Below, piece after piece: positions 46,086 to 57,462 of a stretch of DNA of 64,000 nucleotides (its first letter is position 1; every line of letters begins with the position of its first letter). Under the pieces are notes generated by a model. The model saw only the letters and a list, made by a program, of their open reading frames with translations, was not told the DNA's origin and did not search any database. Position numbers and translations under genes: made by a program. Source of the stretch: Gnetum montanum. Its lineage: Eukaryota; Streptophyta; Gnetopsida; Gnetales; Gnetaceae. The stretch lies in contig MNCI01023453.1 in the NCBI GenBank assembly GCA_015680685.1, forward strand, positions 723,410-787,409. Direction: 5' to 3'.

Positions 46086-47557
46086 TGCTATGGGTAAGTA
46101 AGTGAGAATAATTCCAAATCCTCCCTCCCCCAACCCCCTCTTGTCTATCTACATCTCATGGATAATGTGGGGACACTGTAGTCCCATAATGGATTTCTTG
46201 TCATAGGAAGAGGCCTCTAGAACATTTGCAATGTTACTACCCCCAACATTTTTCTGATCTTCTAGAGGTGCTATCATCGATGCCAGCACTACTAGCTCTG
46301 GGAAACACTTGTAGGACTACTAGCTCTAAGAATTTTATTGGCACCTTAAGCTCCTACTAGTGAGACATGGTTTGGAGAAGTTGTAGCATTATGACCCCTT
46401 ACCATTTGGTTGAGTTCTTTTAGGCTCTTAGCATTACTTGAGCTTGGAAGCACTTACAGTGTCATGGGTCACAATCATTTTGATAGTCTCCTAAGCTCCT
46501 ATCAATGACATGGACTCTTGAGAACCCACAACATCATCATCCTTGGCACCTTTACTAGCTTTTCAAACACTTGTAACTAGTTCAACTATTGCAACACTTG
46601 CAGCACCCTTACATCTAGCAGTTTACTTACATCTCATGTTGTGTGGTTTTTCTCTTGTTTTCTTTGAGTTATGCTTGTATGATGAAGCCCCAGAGGTGGT
46701 CATGTAGAGGTGCATCTCATCACAATGGGAAGTCACCAAATTTCTCTGATGTACATGATGGGACTAGCCAAGACACTCAAGAGTGTAGATCCCTATTACC
46801 CCACTATAGCCTACTTGCATTTACCCCTTTCACCTTACATTCCATACCTTCCCCTACATCACTAAGCTTGCAAACCTTTCTGATGCACATGACATCCTTT
46901 AAGTTAATCATAGAACCCATGATAGATGTAATGCAACACATTCCATGGGGAGCCTTTGTGGGATAGTCAAAGCCTAAGAGGATGTAATGCAACTCATCCC
47001 TAGGAGGAAACACCTGTCCTACAAATGCGACTTGGTTGCACCAAAGCAAAGACCATTAGCTAGCATGTAGTCCACTTAATGGAAAGCATATCCCAGCTAG
47101 TAGTCAGCAATATGTAGAGCCTAAACAAAGTTTGTCTCATAGTTAAGAAAAAAAGAAAATGGGGCAAAACATGTTCCCAAGAAAAAATCATTAGAGCTAC
47201 AATTTCTCAATGAGTCCAACCCTAAATCCATGCTAATTATTTCATAAGAATTCTAACAAGAGATCACATTTTCAAGGGCAAGCCATCCTAGTATCATGGA
47301 TGTTGGCTCTCTTATAAGCATTCTAATTAGAGGTCATCATTTTTGTAGCAAGCCACTTGGTGCCATGATGACCATCAACTATGTTGACTTTGCATCTTGG
47401 AGCATTAAATCTTGCTTAAATTTTGCCTTCCCTGCCATCCTACACCCTTTCCCTTTAGCATACTAAAACCCTTAGCACTCTTGAGCATGGTGTAGTGACA
47501 TCTAGTCAGGTATTGATGAGTGATGTTGGTGCTAAGCTTGCTATGATGTTTTTTTGT
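46086..47557. other. 3' noncoding region, element 3
   Basis: No convincing gene. The frame 46643-46966 is open but has no family resemblance and is not conserved in copies 1 and 2. The motif TTGTTTTCTTTGAGTTATGC with ATGATGAAGC (46656-46690) is shared with 50470 in copy 2. Confidence 0.45.
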
Positions 47558-47603
47558 TCTTTGTTGATGTCTCTCAGGCCAGTCCTCTAGACATCAACAA
47601 AGA
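47558..47603 (+). other. Perfect hairpin before polypurine tract, element 3
   Basis: CTTTGTTGATGTCT (47559-47572) pairs perfectly with AGACATCAACAAAG (47589-47602) around a 16-base loop; one more T-A pair extends it. The right arm runs into the polypurine tract. Confidence 0.85.
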
Positions 47604-47611
47604 GGGGCCAA
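47599..47611 (+). promoter_or_regulatory. Polypurine tract, element 3
   Basis: AAAGAGGGGCCAA directly before the right LTR start TGAAACACC. Confidence 0.8.
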
Positions 47612-49263
47612 TGAAACACCACCAAATTTGAGCCACCTCATCTCAACTAAAAATTTTTGTAAGTGTCAACATAAGGAAAATTTTTTTTAAGTGTTGAGAT
47701 TATGCTCCCCACTATTGGGACTATGCTCCAGAGCATAGTTAGCATATTTGACACAAATAGTCCAAATTTGCAAGATTTTTCTAACTATCAACAACAATTA
47801 CAAATTTTTCTAAGTGTGGAAACTATGCTCTCACTACTAGGACTATGCTCTAGAGTGTAGAGTCAACACACCAGTGGCTAGTTTTTCATATTTGCCTAAG
47901 TGTTAAGCCAAAAGCTATCAAGTTGGCTTGGGATGAAAGAAATAGTTTGGCAAAATGTCTAACTACTATGACTACACTTCCTACTATGCTCTAGAGTGTA
48001 GTCAATGTAGTCTACCTAAAAACACCAATTTTGCAAATTTTCCTAAGTGTCAAGTGAGAAGCTATCAAGCTAGCTTGGCATGGAAAAAACATTTTGGCAA
48101 AATTTATAAACACTCCTTACTACACTATAGAGCATAGTTAGCATTAGAACATAAGTTTTACAAAATTTTTCTAATTGTCAAGACTATGCTTTAGAGCATA
48201 GTCAATGTAGTATACAAAAACTACCTTAAAAAGCCTCTATAATGTAGCATTTACCTTCATCTTAGCTCTAATGCCTCTCTAGCAAGCAAGATCAACAACT
48301 TCGATTCCTTTTTGCACCTCCATTTACTCCAAAATTGTACATACACTTGACACCACTTGAGAGAGTGGATCACATAGTTATAAAGTGTAGTCTCCAAAAT
48401 TGTACCATTTTGCATTATTGTTAGGTACATTGTGGTCTGTTTAGCTTTTGCATAGGTAGTTTGGTAGTGTAGTCATAGTTTAGCAATCTCATAGGGTCCA
48501 TTCGAAAATATGGTTAGAACACCAGTGTAGTTGGATGTAGCATAGTCCCAACAACCCCTCTATCATGCGGTGCTTGATCCATAATTCACAACAACCCTAA
48601 CCCTATAAATACCCTAGTGCTTCAAGTTTTAGGGGTTGAAAAATTTGAATGTTGTCATTCTTGGAAATCTTTGCATTTGAGTGCACTTGGCATTCTAGTA
48701 GACTCCAAGCAAGCACTTAGCACCGCCGCACATCATCTAGGACACTGTAGACCACAACAGCCCATAGGACACTATCACAGCCAACAGGGCAAGCATAGAC
48801 TTCATAGTAGACATTAGGCTTCATAGCCCAAACACCTTGAGATTGTGACTATGATACCTACTATGCCTATTTGTACACTACATACCTCCTCACCTTTCTT
48901 GTAGTTAACTACGCTCCATGGTTTAGGGTGGGGCTACTTTGTCTCTCACTCACTTTCCATGCTTTTTTAGCATTTTCTCCTGCATTTTTTGCTATTTTCT
49001 GCACATACTTACACAATTGCATCTTTTTCTTACATCAAAAATATTTTCTACCTTCGTTGACATCTTGGATGTTGCAAACATTGTGCAAACACCTAGCATT
49101 CTCTTTGAAATTACAGTTTGTAAGTCCCAGGTTGATCAACAAGATCATTTTGGACATCTAATCTACATTTCTAGTAGGCCCTCACATAGATGTGGGGTCA
49201 AATTGTGTGTACTACAAACCTCTTTGTATACCATTCTAGCCTCTGACATTTTTGGGCACCACA
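47612..49263 (+). repeat. Right LTR of element 3
   Basis: TGAAACACCACCAAATTT to GGGCACCACA (terminal CA kept). TATAAATACCCTAG begins at 48604. Palindromes ACTATGCTCTAGAGCATAGT at about 47719, 47840, 47982, 48118 and 48181, matching the left LTR. Confidence 0.9.
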
Positions 49264-50175
49264 CATAGAAACCTCATACACGTATCACCAACTGAGTTGC
49301 ATACCACTCAAATAACTTGGTCATTTTAGCAATGGGGTTTGGATATCATTGGGCCTATAACACCTAAGTCTTGAGTAGGGCATAGCATCATCATTATCAC
49401 AATTAAATACTTTAGTAAGTGGGTTGAAGCTATTCCCCTAAGAAAGATGATATACAAACAAGTCTATAAATTTATCTTAGATAACATTGTACCTTGTTTT
49501 AGCATACCCATGACCATAGTTATAGACAATGGATCATAGTTTAGTAGCTAAGAAATAAAGGATTTTTGTCATGATTTAGGTATTAAGCATTATTTCTCAT
49601 TGTCATATTACCCTCAAGCCAATGGAAAAGTAGAAGTTAGCAACAAGGCTATCATTAACTTGCTCAAGAAGTTGCATAATAATAGCAAGTGCAAATGGCA
49701 TGAGTAGCTTGTCCATGCACTTTGCGCCAATTGTACAACTTATCATAAGGTAATTGGTGTAACACCTTATAGCTTGGTTGATGCTTTTGAAGCTATTTTA
49801 CCTCTTTATTTGCATGTACCATCACTTTGAGTAGCTCTAACTAACTTCATCAATGCTAAGAAAAGTAAGGAGTTATAGATAGTAGACCTATACTTAGTGG
49901 ACGAGAAATGTGTGCAAGCACTTGCTCATGTCAAGTGGTATTAAGAGAGGTAGAAATGGTAGCACCACCATAACATGACCAAGCACAAGATAGAGGATGG
50001 TGACCTGGTACTTAAAGCCATTTGCAAGCATGCAGATAAATTCTCAACCAATTAGAAAGAGCACTTTCTTGTCACAAGAGCCTATGGCAATGGAGCATTT
50101 AGGATCGTAAACATGGATGGGAATGGTTTGGTTTATTTGGTGAACCATTCCTATCTAAAGCCTTATTACATGTGA
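49264..50175 (+). pseudogene. pol: Pol of copy 2, 3' part: integrase core and C-terminus
   Basis: Resumes exactly where 30419 broke off: RNLIHVSPTELHTTQITW, then WGLDIIGPITPKS, IVIDNGS and NGKVEVSNKAI (D-D-E retained). C-terminal GVTPYSLVDAFEAILPLYLH and NGAFRIVNMDGNGLVYLVNH, stop TGA at 50173-50175. Position 49264-49268 is the right target duplication CATAG. Confidence 0.85.
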
Positions 50176-50221
50176 ATTACATGTAGCCTATAGTAGTCAT
50201 AATATTGATGAACATCAAGTG

Positions 50222-50375
50222 AGCGTACTTTACTATGTCCTATCGAGGCCTTAAACTAGTAATACAGCCTACTAGGGCTTTAAACTAGCACCACGATCCA
50301 CTATGATCTTAAAGTGACACCATGGCCTACTAGGGCCTTAAACTAGTATTGTGGCCTAGAATAGCTTTAAATTGG
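50222..50375 (+). repeat. Boundary repeats after integrase, copy 2
   Basis: Five units, for example TCGAGGCCTTAAACTAGTAA, ACTAGGGCTTTAAACTAGCA and ACTAGGGCCTTAAACTAGTA. Confidence 0.85.
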
Positions 50376-51258
50376 AAACATTGGTGATCTGGGTAGCTTG
50401 GTTTTGTCATTTTATGTGGTCTATATGCATTGTAATGTTATAATAAGTTCTATTTGCTTTGTTTTATTGTCCTCTTGGAGTTGTGTTTGCATGATGAAGC
50501 TTGAAGTCATTGTAAGGGTGTAATTTATTATAATAGCGAGTCACTATGTGACATCAATGTTCAAGATTTGGTGAGTTTATCCTACTTCACCAAGAGTGCT
50601 TCTACCATTTCCCTCCATCTAGCATCGCTCATTGAGCCCAACCCCATAGCCTTATTTTGACCTTCCATACATTGGGAAATAATATTAACATATGCTTGCC
50701 ACTCATGCACTATGGCTAGGTGATATCTCTTCATCATGCTTCATCCCCAAGTCCACTTGGATGTAACATAGCTTATTTAATTGAAAAATAATTAAGTCCA
50801 TCAAAAACAACTAGTTCGATGGGAAAACTAAGTCTTTTGAGTGTAACACAACTCATTCAATGAGAAAGCTATATCAAACTGGCCTTGGCAATGAGATCCA
50901 ATGAAATTTTTACCTCACAAAAAGAAAAGAGTAAGGAAAATCAAATTACCAATAGGTTTAACAGCCAATAAAGCCTTAAAGCCCAATGGCCAAATAAGTC
51001 TTGGATTGAAGTGATTGGGTTCTCAAACACACTTGCTGAGTGATCAACACTTAAAATAAGTCACTATCACCGTATAGCCATGATGACAACACTTGGAATG
51101 CATTTTTGGCATCCATGACCATCTCCCTAATGACCATTTCCATCATCTCAGCATAGCTTTATTCCATCATCACAAGTACTCTTTAGCATGGTTTGAGACA
51201 TCTAGATCAAGCAAAGAGAGGGAACATTGATTGTGAACATGTAGTGGTGTTTTGTATT
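50376..51258. other. 3' noncoding region, copy 2
   Basis: No gene. Contains TTTTATTGTCCTCTTGGAG then GTTTGCATGATGAAGC, the conserved 3' region word. Confidence 0.45.
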
Positions 51259-51302
51259 CTTTATTGGTGCCTCTTGGATTAATCCTCCTAACACCAATAA
51301 TG
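51259..51302 (+). other. Hairpin before polypurine tract, copy 2
   Basis: CTTTATTGGTG (51259-51269) pairs with CACCAATAATG (51292-51302) at 10 of 11 positions. Relative to element 3, two pairs have changed on both sides (G-C to A-T and A-T to G-C). Confidence 0.75.
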
Positions 51303-51311
51303 AGGGACCAA
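51299..51311 (+). promoter_or_regulatory. Polypurine tract, copy 2
   Basis: AATGAGGGACCAA before TGAAACATCACC; slightly degraded relative to element 3. Confidence 0.65.
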
Positions 51312-52762
51312 TGAAACATCACCAAATTTTCATATTATAACCTTTGTAACCCCATCCCATGAAACCTGAGGTAAAAATTCATTGTAAATGTGAAAGTTGT
51401 AATCCATGAAGGGTAATCTCACATGTTTCATACTTTTGGAATTAAAAAATGCCTCATAAGTGGTCAAAGACTCATTCTGCATGAGAAAAGAGTTACCTGA
51501 TGTCTATATTTGGGCTTGGGGGAGGGGGTCAAAGATGCCTTTTGGGATGTCAAAAATGGTACTTTTATGAGTTTTATTTGGGGTATACACTTTTCTATGT
51601 TGGAAACACTAGCAAGGGACAAATATCACCTACCCCCTAGTGTAAAGGAATCAAAATTAGCATGGAGGGGTGTAGGGAAGTGGATGTCACCTATCCCCAA
51701 CATAGAGGGGGGGGGGGGAAATGCTCAACATGGAAGGGTTTGGCTTTCATTCATTTCATTGATCTTTCATCTTGCCAACATTGACACCTCCTCCCTAATG
51801 TGGAAGCAACATGACCAAGATATTAACATCACATCAACTCTGGTGAGAACCCTATAATACTAGTGTGGACGAAGTAAAGCCAGTGTGGAAGGTGCACCCC
51901 CATTACAATTTCTGGTAAAAGGAATGACCATGGGGATATGACACTTTCCATATATGATAACCCCTCCCCTCCCCCCTAGATTTTTTTCACCTACCCCCAT
52001 GCAATGGTAGAAATTTGTAACAATTTGCAGCCTAATATGTCATCCTTTTGTAGCAAATTTTCAGCCCATTTCATGGCCAAAAACCTATAAAAACCAAATT
52101 CCCACAACATTTCAAGGTTCCACACTTTTGGCATTTCTTGGCATTTGGAATTTTGGGCATTCAAGAGCTCTTGCTACCTTGAAGTCTTCTAGCATAGAAC
52201 CATTGTAGCCTTATTACCAATGTTCCTTGACTTAGGATTTGTGAGCCTTGGGTGTCAACGTTACCCTTGTAGGATCTCTAAATCTCAATATAGAGCATTT
52301 TGGCAACACCAATCCTTCACATTTCTCAACCCTAGTAGTGACCAATGTTGCAGGTTTTGAGTAGAAATAGATAAGGTTCAATAACATCGAGAGTGGTTGT
52401 GCATCCGAGTCATGAAGTAGATTCTATTAGCTTCAATGGACTTAAGGTCCCCACCCACGTGAACCCCTCTTTGCTCTCCTATAAGCATTTTTTGTACACA
52501 TTTCTAAACCCATTCGTTATTCATTTAATAAAGTCTATCATTTCATTTTGTGTGTAATTTTTATTCATTTTGAGTTTTTATCTCTACAATTTTTACATTT
52601 TTCATAATCCTATTTGCACCTCATAAGTCCTTAGGTGATCTACTGAACCATCCAAGATACCTTGAATTCCATTTTTCTTTAGAGGCCCTAGGGATTTGAG
52701 GTTGAAACTATTCGCGACTAAGGATCCTTAGCTTTCTAGTGGTTGAGATTATAGTTGCTACA
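51312..52762 (+). repeat. 3' LTR of copy 2
   Basis: TGAAACATCACCAAATTTT to AGTTGCTACA. TATAAAAACC at 52086. The distance from TATA to the end (about 675 bp) equals that of element 3. U3 contains CAACATAGAGGGG, CAACATGGAAGGG and AATGTGGAAGCAACATG, which resemble the cores of the internal ~190-bp array of this element. Confidence 0.75.
51707..51718 (+). repeat. G12 homopolymer at duplication breakpoint
   Basis: Twelve G in a row in the copy 2 LTR, directly before the start of the duplicated segment. The junction at 56397-56400 is GGGG. Confidence 0.95.
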
Positions 52763-53690
52763 CATTTGGATTTTTTTTCGTTTGCTTATACATTTCCACT
52801 TGGTCTCTGAAATGCTCTTTTAGCCTTTCATGATTCTTGGCTTCTTTTTTTTAGACACTAATCTCAATAGTTGATTTCTATTGGATTGCACAAAATTATT
52901 CCATTAATAGGATTATGTTCTTCCTTTTCAATTTTTTCATGTCTTGTTTAACTCTTGCAAATTGATCTATAAGCTGATGGATACTCTCTTTGAGGACATT
53001 CTTTTGTTTTTCAATATCAGTCAAATTTATGTTCTTTGTAGCAATTTTCTTATTTTCTTCCTCTAGAATAATTAGATCTTTGACATGTGCATATGTCTAT
53101 GCTTTAGCCATTGAAGCATTCCACATTACTTTTTCCTTCTCCATTTCCACTTGAATGTTTTTGGGAATTAGCTATGCTACTTGTTTAGTTTTGAATTTGT
53201 CCATATAGTCTAGCACTACATATTTTGCAGGTTTATTTTTCTCTACCCTTAATGCTGCCAATTTAGATTTCAACCTCTACACATCATTATCTTTATTTTC
53301 AACTATATTTTTAGCTAGTACCAGATTTCCATTTAATGAAATAATCTCTAACTACATTTTAGTGATATTACTAGGGATATCAAAAAGGTTTTGCATCACT
53401 TGTCCTATCTGTAGCAATTGATCTAGGATATCTTCATGCTCTTGTGGGGCCATGCAAGTTCTAGCTATTGGTTCAACGTCTTTGATTCCAATCATAGCTA
53501 TTGGTGACACAATGAAAAAATTAGAGGATTCTTTGATATGATTAGTAATAACTTTAGTTGCTCTTGCTACATCTTGGTGTTACATGCCCACAATTGTAGC
53601 TCCTTCTTTGATCTCTAGCATAACTTCAAAGGATGTAACATTCCTTGATATTTTCTATGTCTAGTCCTCATCTTCTCTTTCTTGTAAGGA
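52763..53690 (-). pseudogene. Gene B (coiled coil), unit 1 copy, cut by copy 2
   Basis: - strand frames homologous to gene A: KEGATIVGM, ATKVITNHIKESSNFF, MAPQEHEDILDQLLQIGQVM then QNLFDIPSNITKM, followed by charged helices. It ends after a reading like KNHERLKEHFRDQVDMYK, where the copy 2 LTR begins, so copy 2 inserted into this gene. The N-terminal third present in gene A is absent. Confidence 0.6.
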
Positions 53691-54565
53691 TATTTAATCA
53701 CTAGTAGGTCCTTTTAATATTGTAGGTGATGAGTGGTGAGGTAGCCATACACTCAACCATACGAATACGAGCGTTCTCACGTGTGATCCAGTCGAACTCC
53801 GCAGACGGACTAGTTGTGGCACCTAGATCATTAACCTTAGGTCGCAGTTCACTATCTTCCCACATGGACTAGTATTATATTTGTCATATATGGTTTAGTC
53901 CAGTGTGAGGTGTATGATGTGTTCCTAATCTAATGCTACTCCTGAAGGCAGTGGAAAATAATATTAACTACGCTAAGCTAGGAGGAAAGGGTAAGAAAAT
54001 CTAATCTAGCCTAAGTGCGATGAGCAGCCATTCCTTGATTATCTGTACACATCATGGACTTCATGCATGACTACCACTATGATTACCAAGTACAAATCCT
54101 AGATATGTCACTGGGTTACCAAGTAGTCACACTTAAATTCTCATAATCAAGTTGTACTCATTCCGCGATCTAGGAGATAAGGGTAAGAATGATTAACTAT
54201 GAAAGTAATAAATAACATTTAAATAAATAAATAAATAAATAACAAAGTGAATGATACAATGATGAAGTAATCTCGATCTTTATTGCCGGTCATGTGCATG
54301 TCCAAGTACATCACACTCGAATAAAGGATGTCATACAATTACATTCACCACACTACGGGCAGACATGGGAAAATAATCTATCTTTGGAGGGATCAAACTG
54401 CCATAGTTTTGCTACAATCTAAACTAGGATGATAAGCAAGAGATATTCACTTCTTATTTATAGACATTGCGGTGGACTGCGATATTGCGTACATGATATA
54501 GCGGGTGATGTGATATCATGACGGATGCAATATCGCGGCTCATGCGATATCACATCCCATCATAC
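53691..54565 (-). promoter_or_regulatory. Promoter and leader of gene B, unit 1
   Basis: On the - strand: a cluster of GATATC/GCGATATTGC palindromes (54556-54478), then CTATAAATAAG (54463-54453), then ~760 bp without coding signal. A (TAAA/AAAT)n microsatellite lies at 54212-54243. Confidence 0.55.
54212..54243 (+). repeat. (AAAT)n microsatellite
   Basis: AAATAAATAAATAAATAAAT; shorter in the second unit at 58913-58932. Confidence 0.9.
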
Positions 54566-54711
54566 CTCCACAATTGAATAAAACCTCATCCTCGAGTTGC
54601 AGTGATTACACAGTGGATAGGTATGGGATTATTGGATGGAAAAAATAAAATGATTCCATAGTGTGGGAAGACACAACATAGAAAAATGCTACAACTACAA
54701 AAATTTGGAAC

Positions 54712-56400
54712 TCATGTAGTTCCTGGTGGCGGTGGCTCCTCCATCAACACTTTCCCTTTGTCATGTGCTCCAGGCTTTGAAGCTTGATGGTGTTGAAGTA
54801 TGGCCTGGACCTTCTCCTCTTTGGTCTTAGGATCTTGTGCCGTCCATGCTAATGTTCCAATGTTTGACGAAGTCGACAGTTCCCATGGATAGGGTAGTTG
54901 CGGGAACATTTGGTTGGCTTTGACATACCATGCCACGAACACCTTTCATTCCTCCTCATAGGCTCTAGCTTTATCTTTGTATTGATGAAGGTTCATTAGC
55001 CATCGAGCCAAATCAGTTGCGACATCTTTTTTCCCTTGGTAGCTAGCTTTCACAACCTTAAGTTCATAATTTGTAACATCTAGTTTTTCTAACATATTTT
55101 TGCATTCTACAAATTCTACTTCGTATTGGATGTGGGTGGAAGCTACTTGTTGCTCGAGTTCTATTCTCAGGCACCCTATTGTTAACATGGCAAGGTTGGC
55201 ATATCTAAGGTTTACCAGATCCATGTACTTCGTCAAGTCCTAAATCTGCAGGTCCCGATTCTTGACTTTTGCTTTGTGGGCGAAGGCGTAGGTGTCCAAT
55301 ATGGCCCCCCCAATGAGTGTGTTGAGCATTGATAGTGTTGATTTGGGCCTTGTCCATATGGATCTCCTTATCCAGGATTTGTTTGTACATCCACACATGA
55401 TGACGAAAGTGATCCTTTAGCTTCTTGTGTCGTTTAGCCTCATTCTATCACATGCTTATTTCAATTGCTAACTTTTGGTGAATAGCGTGTACCTCCTTCA
55501 TTGAGAGGGTTCAGTTTCTCTAGCTAAATGGATTACATCTCGGTTGACTTGGATGAATTATTCTCATAATTTTTTAAAGTGTTCATTGAGAACATTATTT
55601 TGTTTCTCTACAGTGGTCAACCGAAGGTTGTCTGCAACTAGCTATTTTTCTTCTTCTTCTAAGGCCTTAAGTGCCTTAAGATGCGCATGGGTTTGCGCCT
55701 ATGATGCACAGGAATCCCAAACAACCATCTCCTTTTCTTTTTTCACCTTTTTATTCTCTACAATTAACCTCATTAGCTACTCAGCTCTAAAGTTTTCTAG
55801 CTGGTCTGCGGGAATTAATTGAAGAGGGTCTCGCTATGCTGCTTGTAAGGCCATGAGTTGCACTTGGAGTTTCTGCACTTCAGCTTCAACATGCTCACCC
55901 CTTACTTTGGATATGACCAGCTTCGCCGTTGAGGAAATGAGGTCTTATTGAATTGTTGTGACATCCTAAGGGATGTCAAATAGGAACACCATTACTTTCC
56001 CTATTTGAATCAATCGATCAAATACATCCTCATGTTCCATAGGAGTCATTGGGGTTCTAGCCAGAGTTTAAGAATCTTGTGCTCTAAAGAGATTTGCTGG
56101 TGGCACAATACGTACATTAAAGGATTCTTTGATGTGCTCTATGACTACTTCTACAGCTTTGGCATTCTGGTGTTGCATGACCACGACTGTGGACCCTTCA
56201 ACAGTATCAAAATGCACTTGAAAAGATGCTATATTTCCTGAGATCTGTTGCGACCAGATACTTTTTCCTCCTCTTATTTGAATGGATACTTCATCCCTTG
56301 TGCGATCTAATGAAACTATAGGCTATGTGGCATCATCGATGATGCGGAAGAGGTTTGCATCATCACGACTTCCCCAACTAACCACATTGGAGCGATGGGG
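54712..56400 (-). pseudogene. Gene A, unit 1 copy (N-terminus missing)
   Basis: C-terminal two thirds of gene A, truncated at the duplication breakpoint. Readings: QINTINAQHTHWGGHIGH, MTKYMDLVNLRYANLAMLTI, IELEQQVASTHIQYEVEFVE, YVKANQMFPQLPYPWELSTS, QAILQHHQASKPGAHDKGKV, EEPPPPGTT stop. It has more stops than unit 2. Confidence 0.65.
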
Positions 56401-56401
56401 T

Positions 56402-57462
56402 AATGCTCAACATGGAAGGGTTTGGCTTTCATTCATTTCATTGATCTTTCATCTTGCCAACATTGATACCTCCTCCCCAATGTGGAAGCAACATGACCAA
56501 GATATTAACATCACATCAACTCTGGTGAGAACCCTATAATACTAGTGTGGACGAAGTAAAGCCAGTGTGGAAGGTGCACCCCCATTACAATTTCTGGTAA
56601 AAGGAATGACCATGGGGATATGACACTTTCCATATATGATAACCCCTCACCTCCCCCCTAGATTTTTTTCACCTACCCCCATGCAATGGTAGAAATTTGT
56701 AGAAATTTGCAGCCTAATATGTCATCCTTTTGTAGCAAATTTTCAGCCCATTTCATGGCCAAAAACCTATAAAAACCAAATTCCCACAACATTTCAAGGT
56801 TCCACACTTTTGGCATTTCTTGGCATTTGGCATTTTGGGCATTCAAGAGCTTTTTCCACCTTGTAGAAACAAAACTTCTTGAAGCCTTCTAGCATAGAAC
56901 CATTGTAGCCTTATTACCCATATTCCTTGACTTAGGATTTGTGAGCCTTGGGTGTCAACATTACCCTTGTAGGATCTCTAAATCCCAATATAGAGCATTT
57001 TGGCAACACCAATCCTTCACATTTCTCAAACCTAGCAGTGACCAATGTTGGAAGTTTTAAGTAGAAATAGATAAGGTTCAATAACATCTAGAGTGGCTGT
57101 GCATCCGATTCATGAAGTAGATTCTATTAGCTTCAATGGACTTAAGATCTGCACCCACGTGAACCCCTCTTTACTCTCCTATAAGCATTTTTTGTACACA
57201 TTTCTAAACCCATTCTTTATTCATTTAATAAAGTCTATAATTTCATTTTGTGTGTAATTTGTATTCATTTTGAGTTTTTATCTCTATAATTTTTACATTT
57301 TTCATAATCCTATTTGCACCTCATAAGTCCTTAGGTGATCTACCGAACCATCCAAGATACCTTGAATTCCATTTTTCTTCAGAGGCCCTAGGGATTTGAG
57401 GTTGAAACTATTCGCGACTAAGGATCCTTAGCTTTCTAGTGGTTGAGATTATAGTTGGTACA
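56402..57462 (+). repeat. Copy 2 LTR fragment carried in unit 2
   Basis: Matches 51720-52762 of the copy 2 LTR including TATAAAAACC at 56768, and ends AGTTGGTACA. Present only because of the duplication. Confidence 0.9.

Larger units (their letters stand above)
30420..49263 (+). mobile_element. Tat/Ogre-like element 3, full length with two LTRs
   Basis: An 18.8 kb element. Left LTR 30420-32091, primer-binding-like site, gag, protease, boundary repeats, antisense gene (36796-40394), boundary repeats, pol with deletions, boundary repeats, hairpin, polypurine tract, right LTR 47612-49263. Inserted in the integrase of copy 2 with a 5-bp duplication. The two LTRs have diverged substantially, so the insertion is old. 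Confidence 0.88.
16400..52762 (+). mobile_element. Tat/Ogre-like element, copy 2 (split by element 3)
   Basis: Truncated gag, protease, antisense gene, long repeat array, RT to integrase zinc region (to 30419), then after the inserted element 3 the integrase core, boundary repeats, hairpin, polypurine tract and 3' LTR (51312-52762). The 5' LTR and the start of gag are missing at the copia border. Where unbroken, the reading of pol across 30419 and 49264 is continuous. Confidence 0.8.
51720..56400 (+). repeat. Tandem segmental duplication, unit 1
   Basis: About 4.68 kb beginning AATGCTCAACATGGAAGGG, repeated head to tail at 56402. Contains the 3' half of the copy 2 LTR, gene B remnant, the GATATC promoter and the C-terminal part of gene A. 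Only scattered differences from unit 2, including an ~18-bp indel near 52165/56850. Confidence 0.95.

Noticed and set aside
46643-46966. 107-codon + strand frame after integrase of element 3
   Set aside because: Not preserved at the same place in copies 1 and 2; a few stops in either relative suggest chance.
48871-49268. 96- and 109-codon frames in the right LTR of element 3
   Set aside because: They lie in R/U5 of an LTR, and the left LTR copy lacks the same frames.
53691-54700. Promoter-leader block between genes A and B as an LTR pair with 62183-62705
   Set aside because: Apart from TATA and GATATC words the two regions do not align, and no TG...CA ends, primer site or target duplication was found.
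56282-56539. 85-codon frame sharing its end with one at 51510-51857
   Set aside because: The shared end is only the duplicated LTR segment; the frame crosses the duplication junction and is fortuitous.
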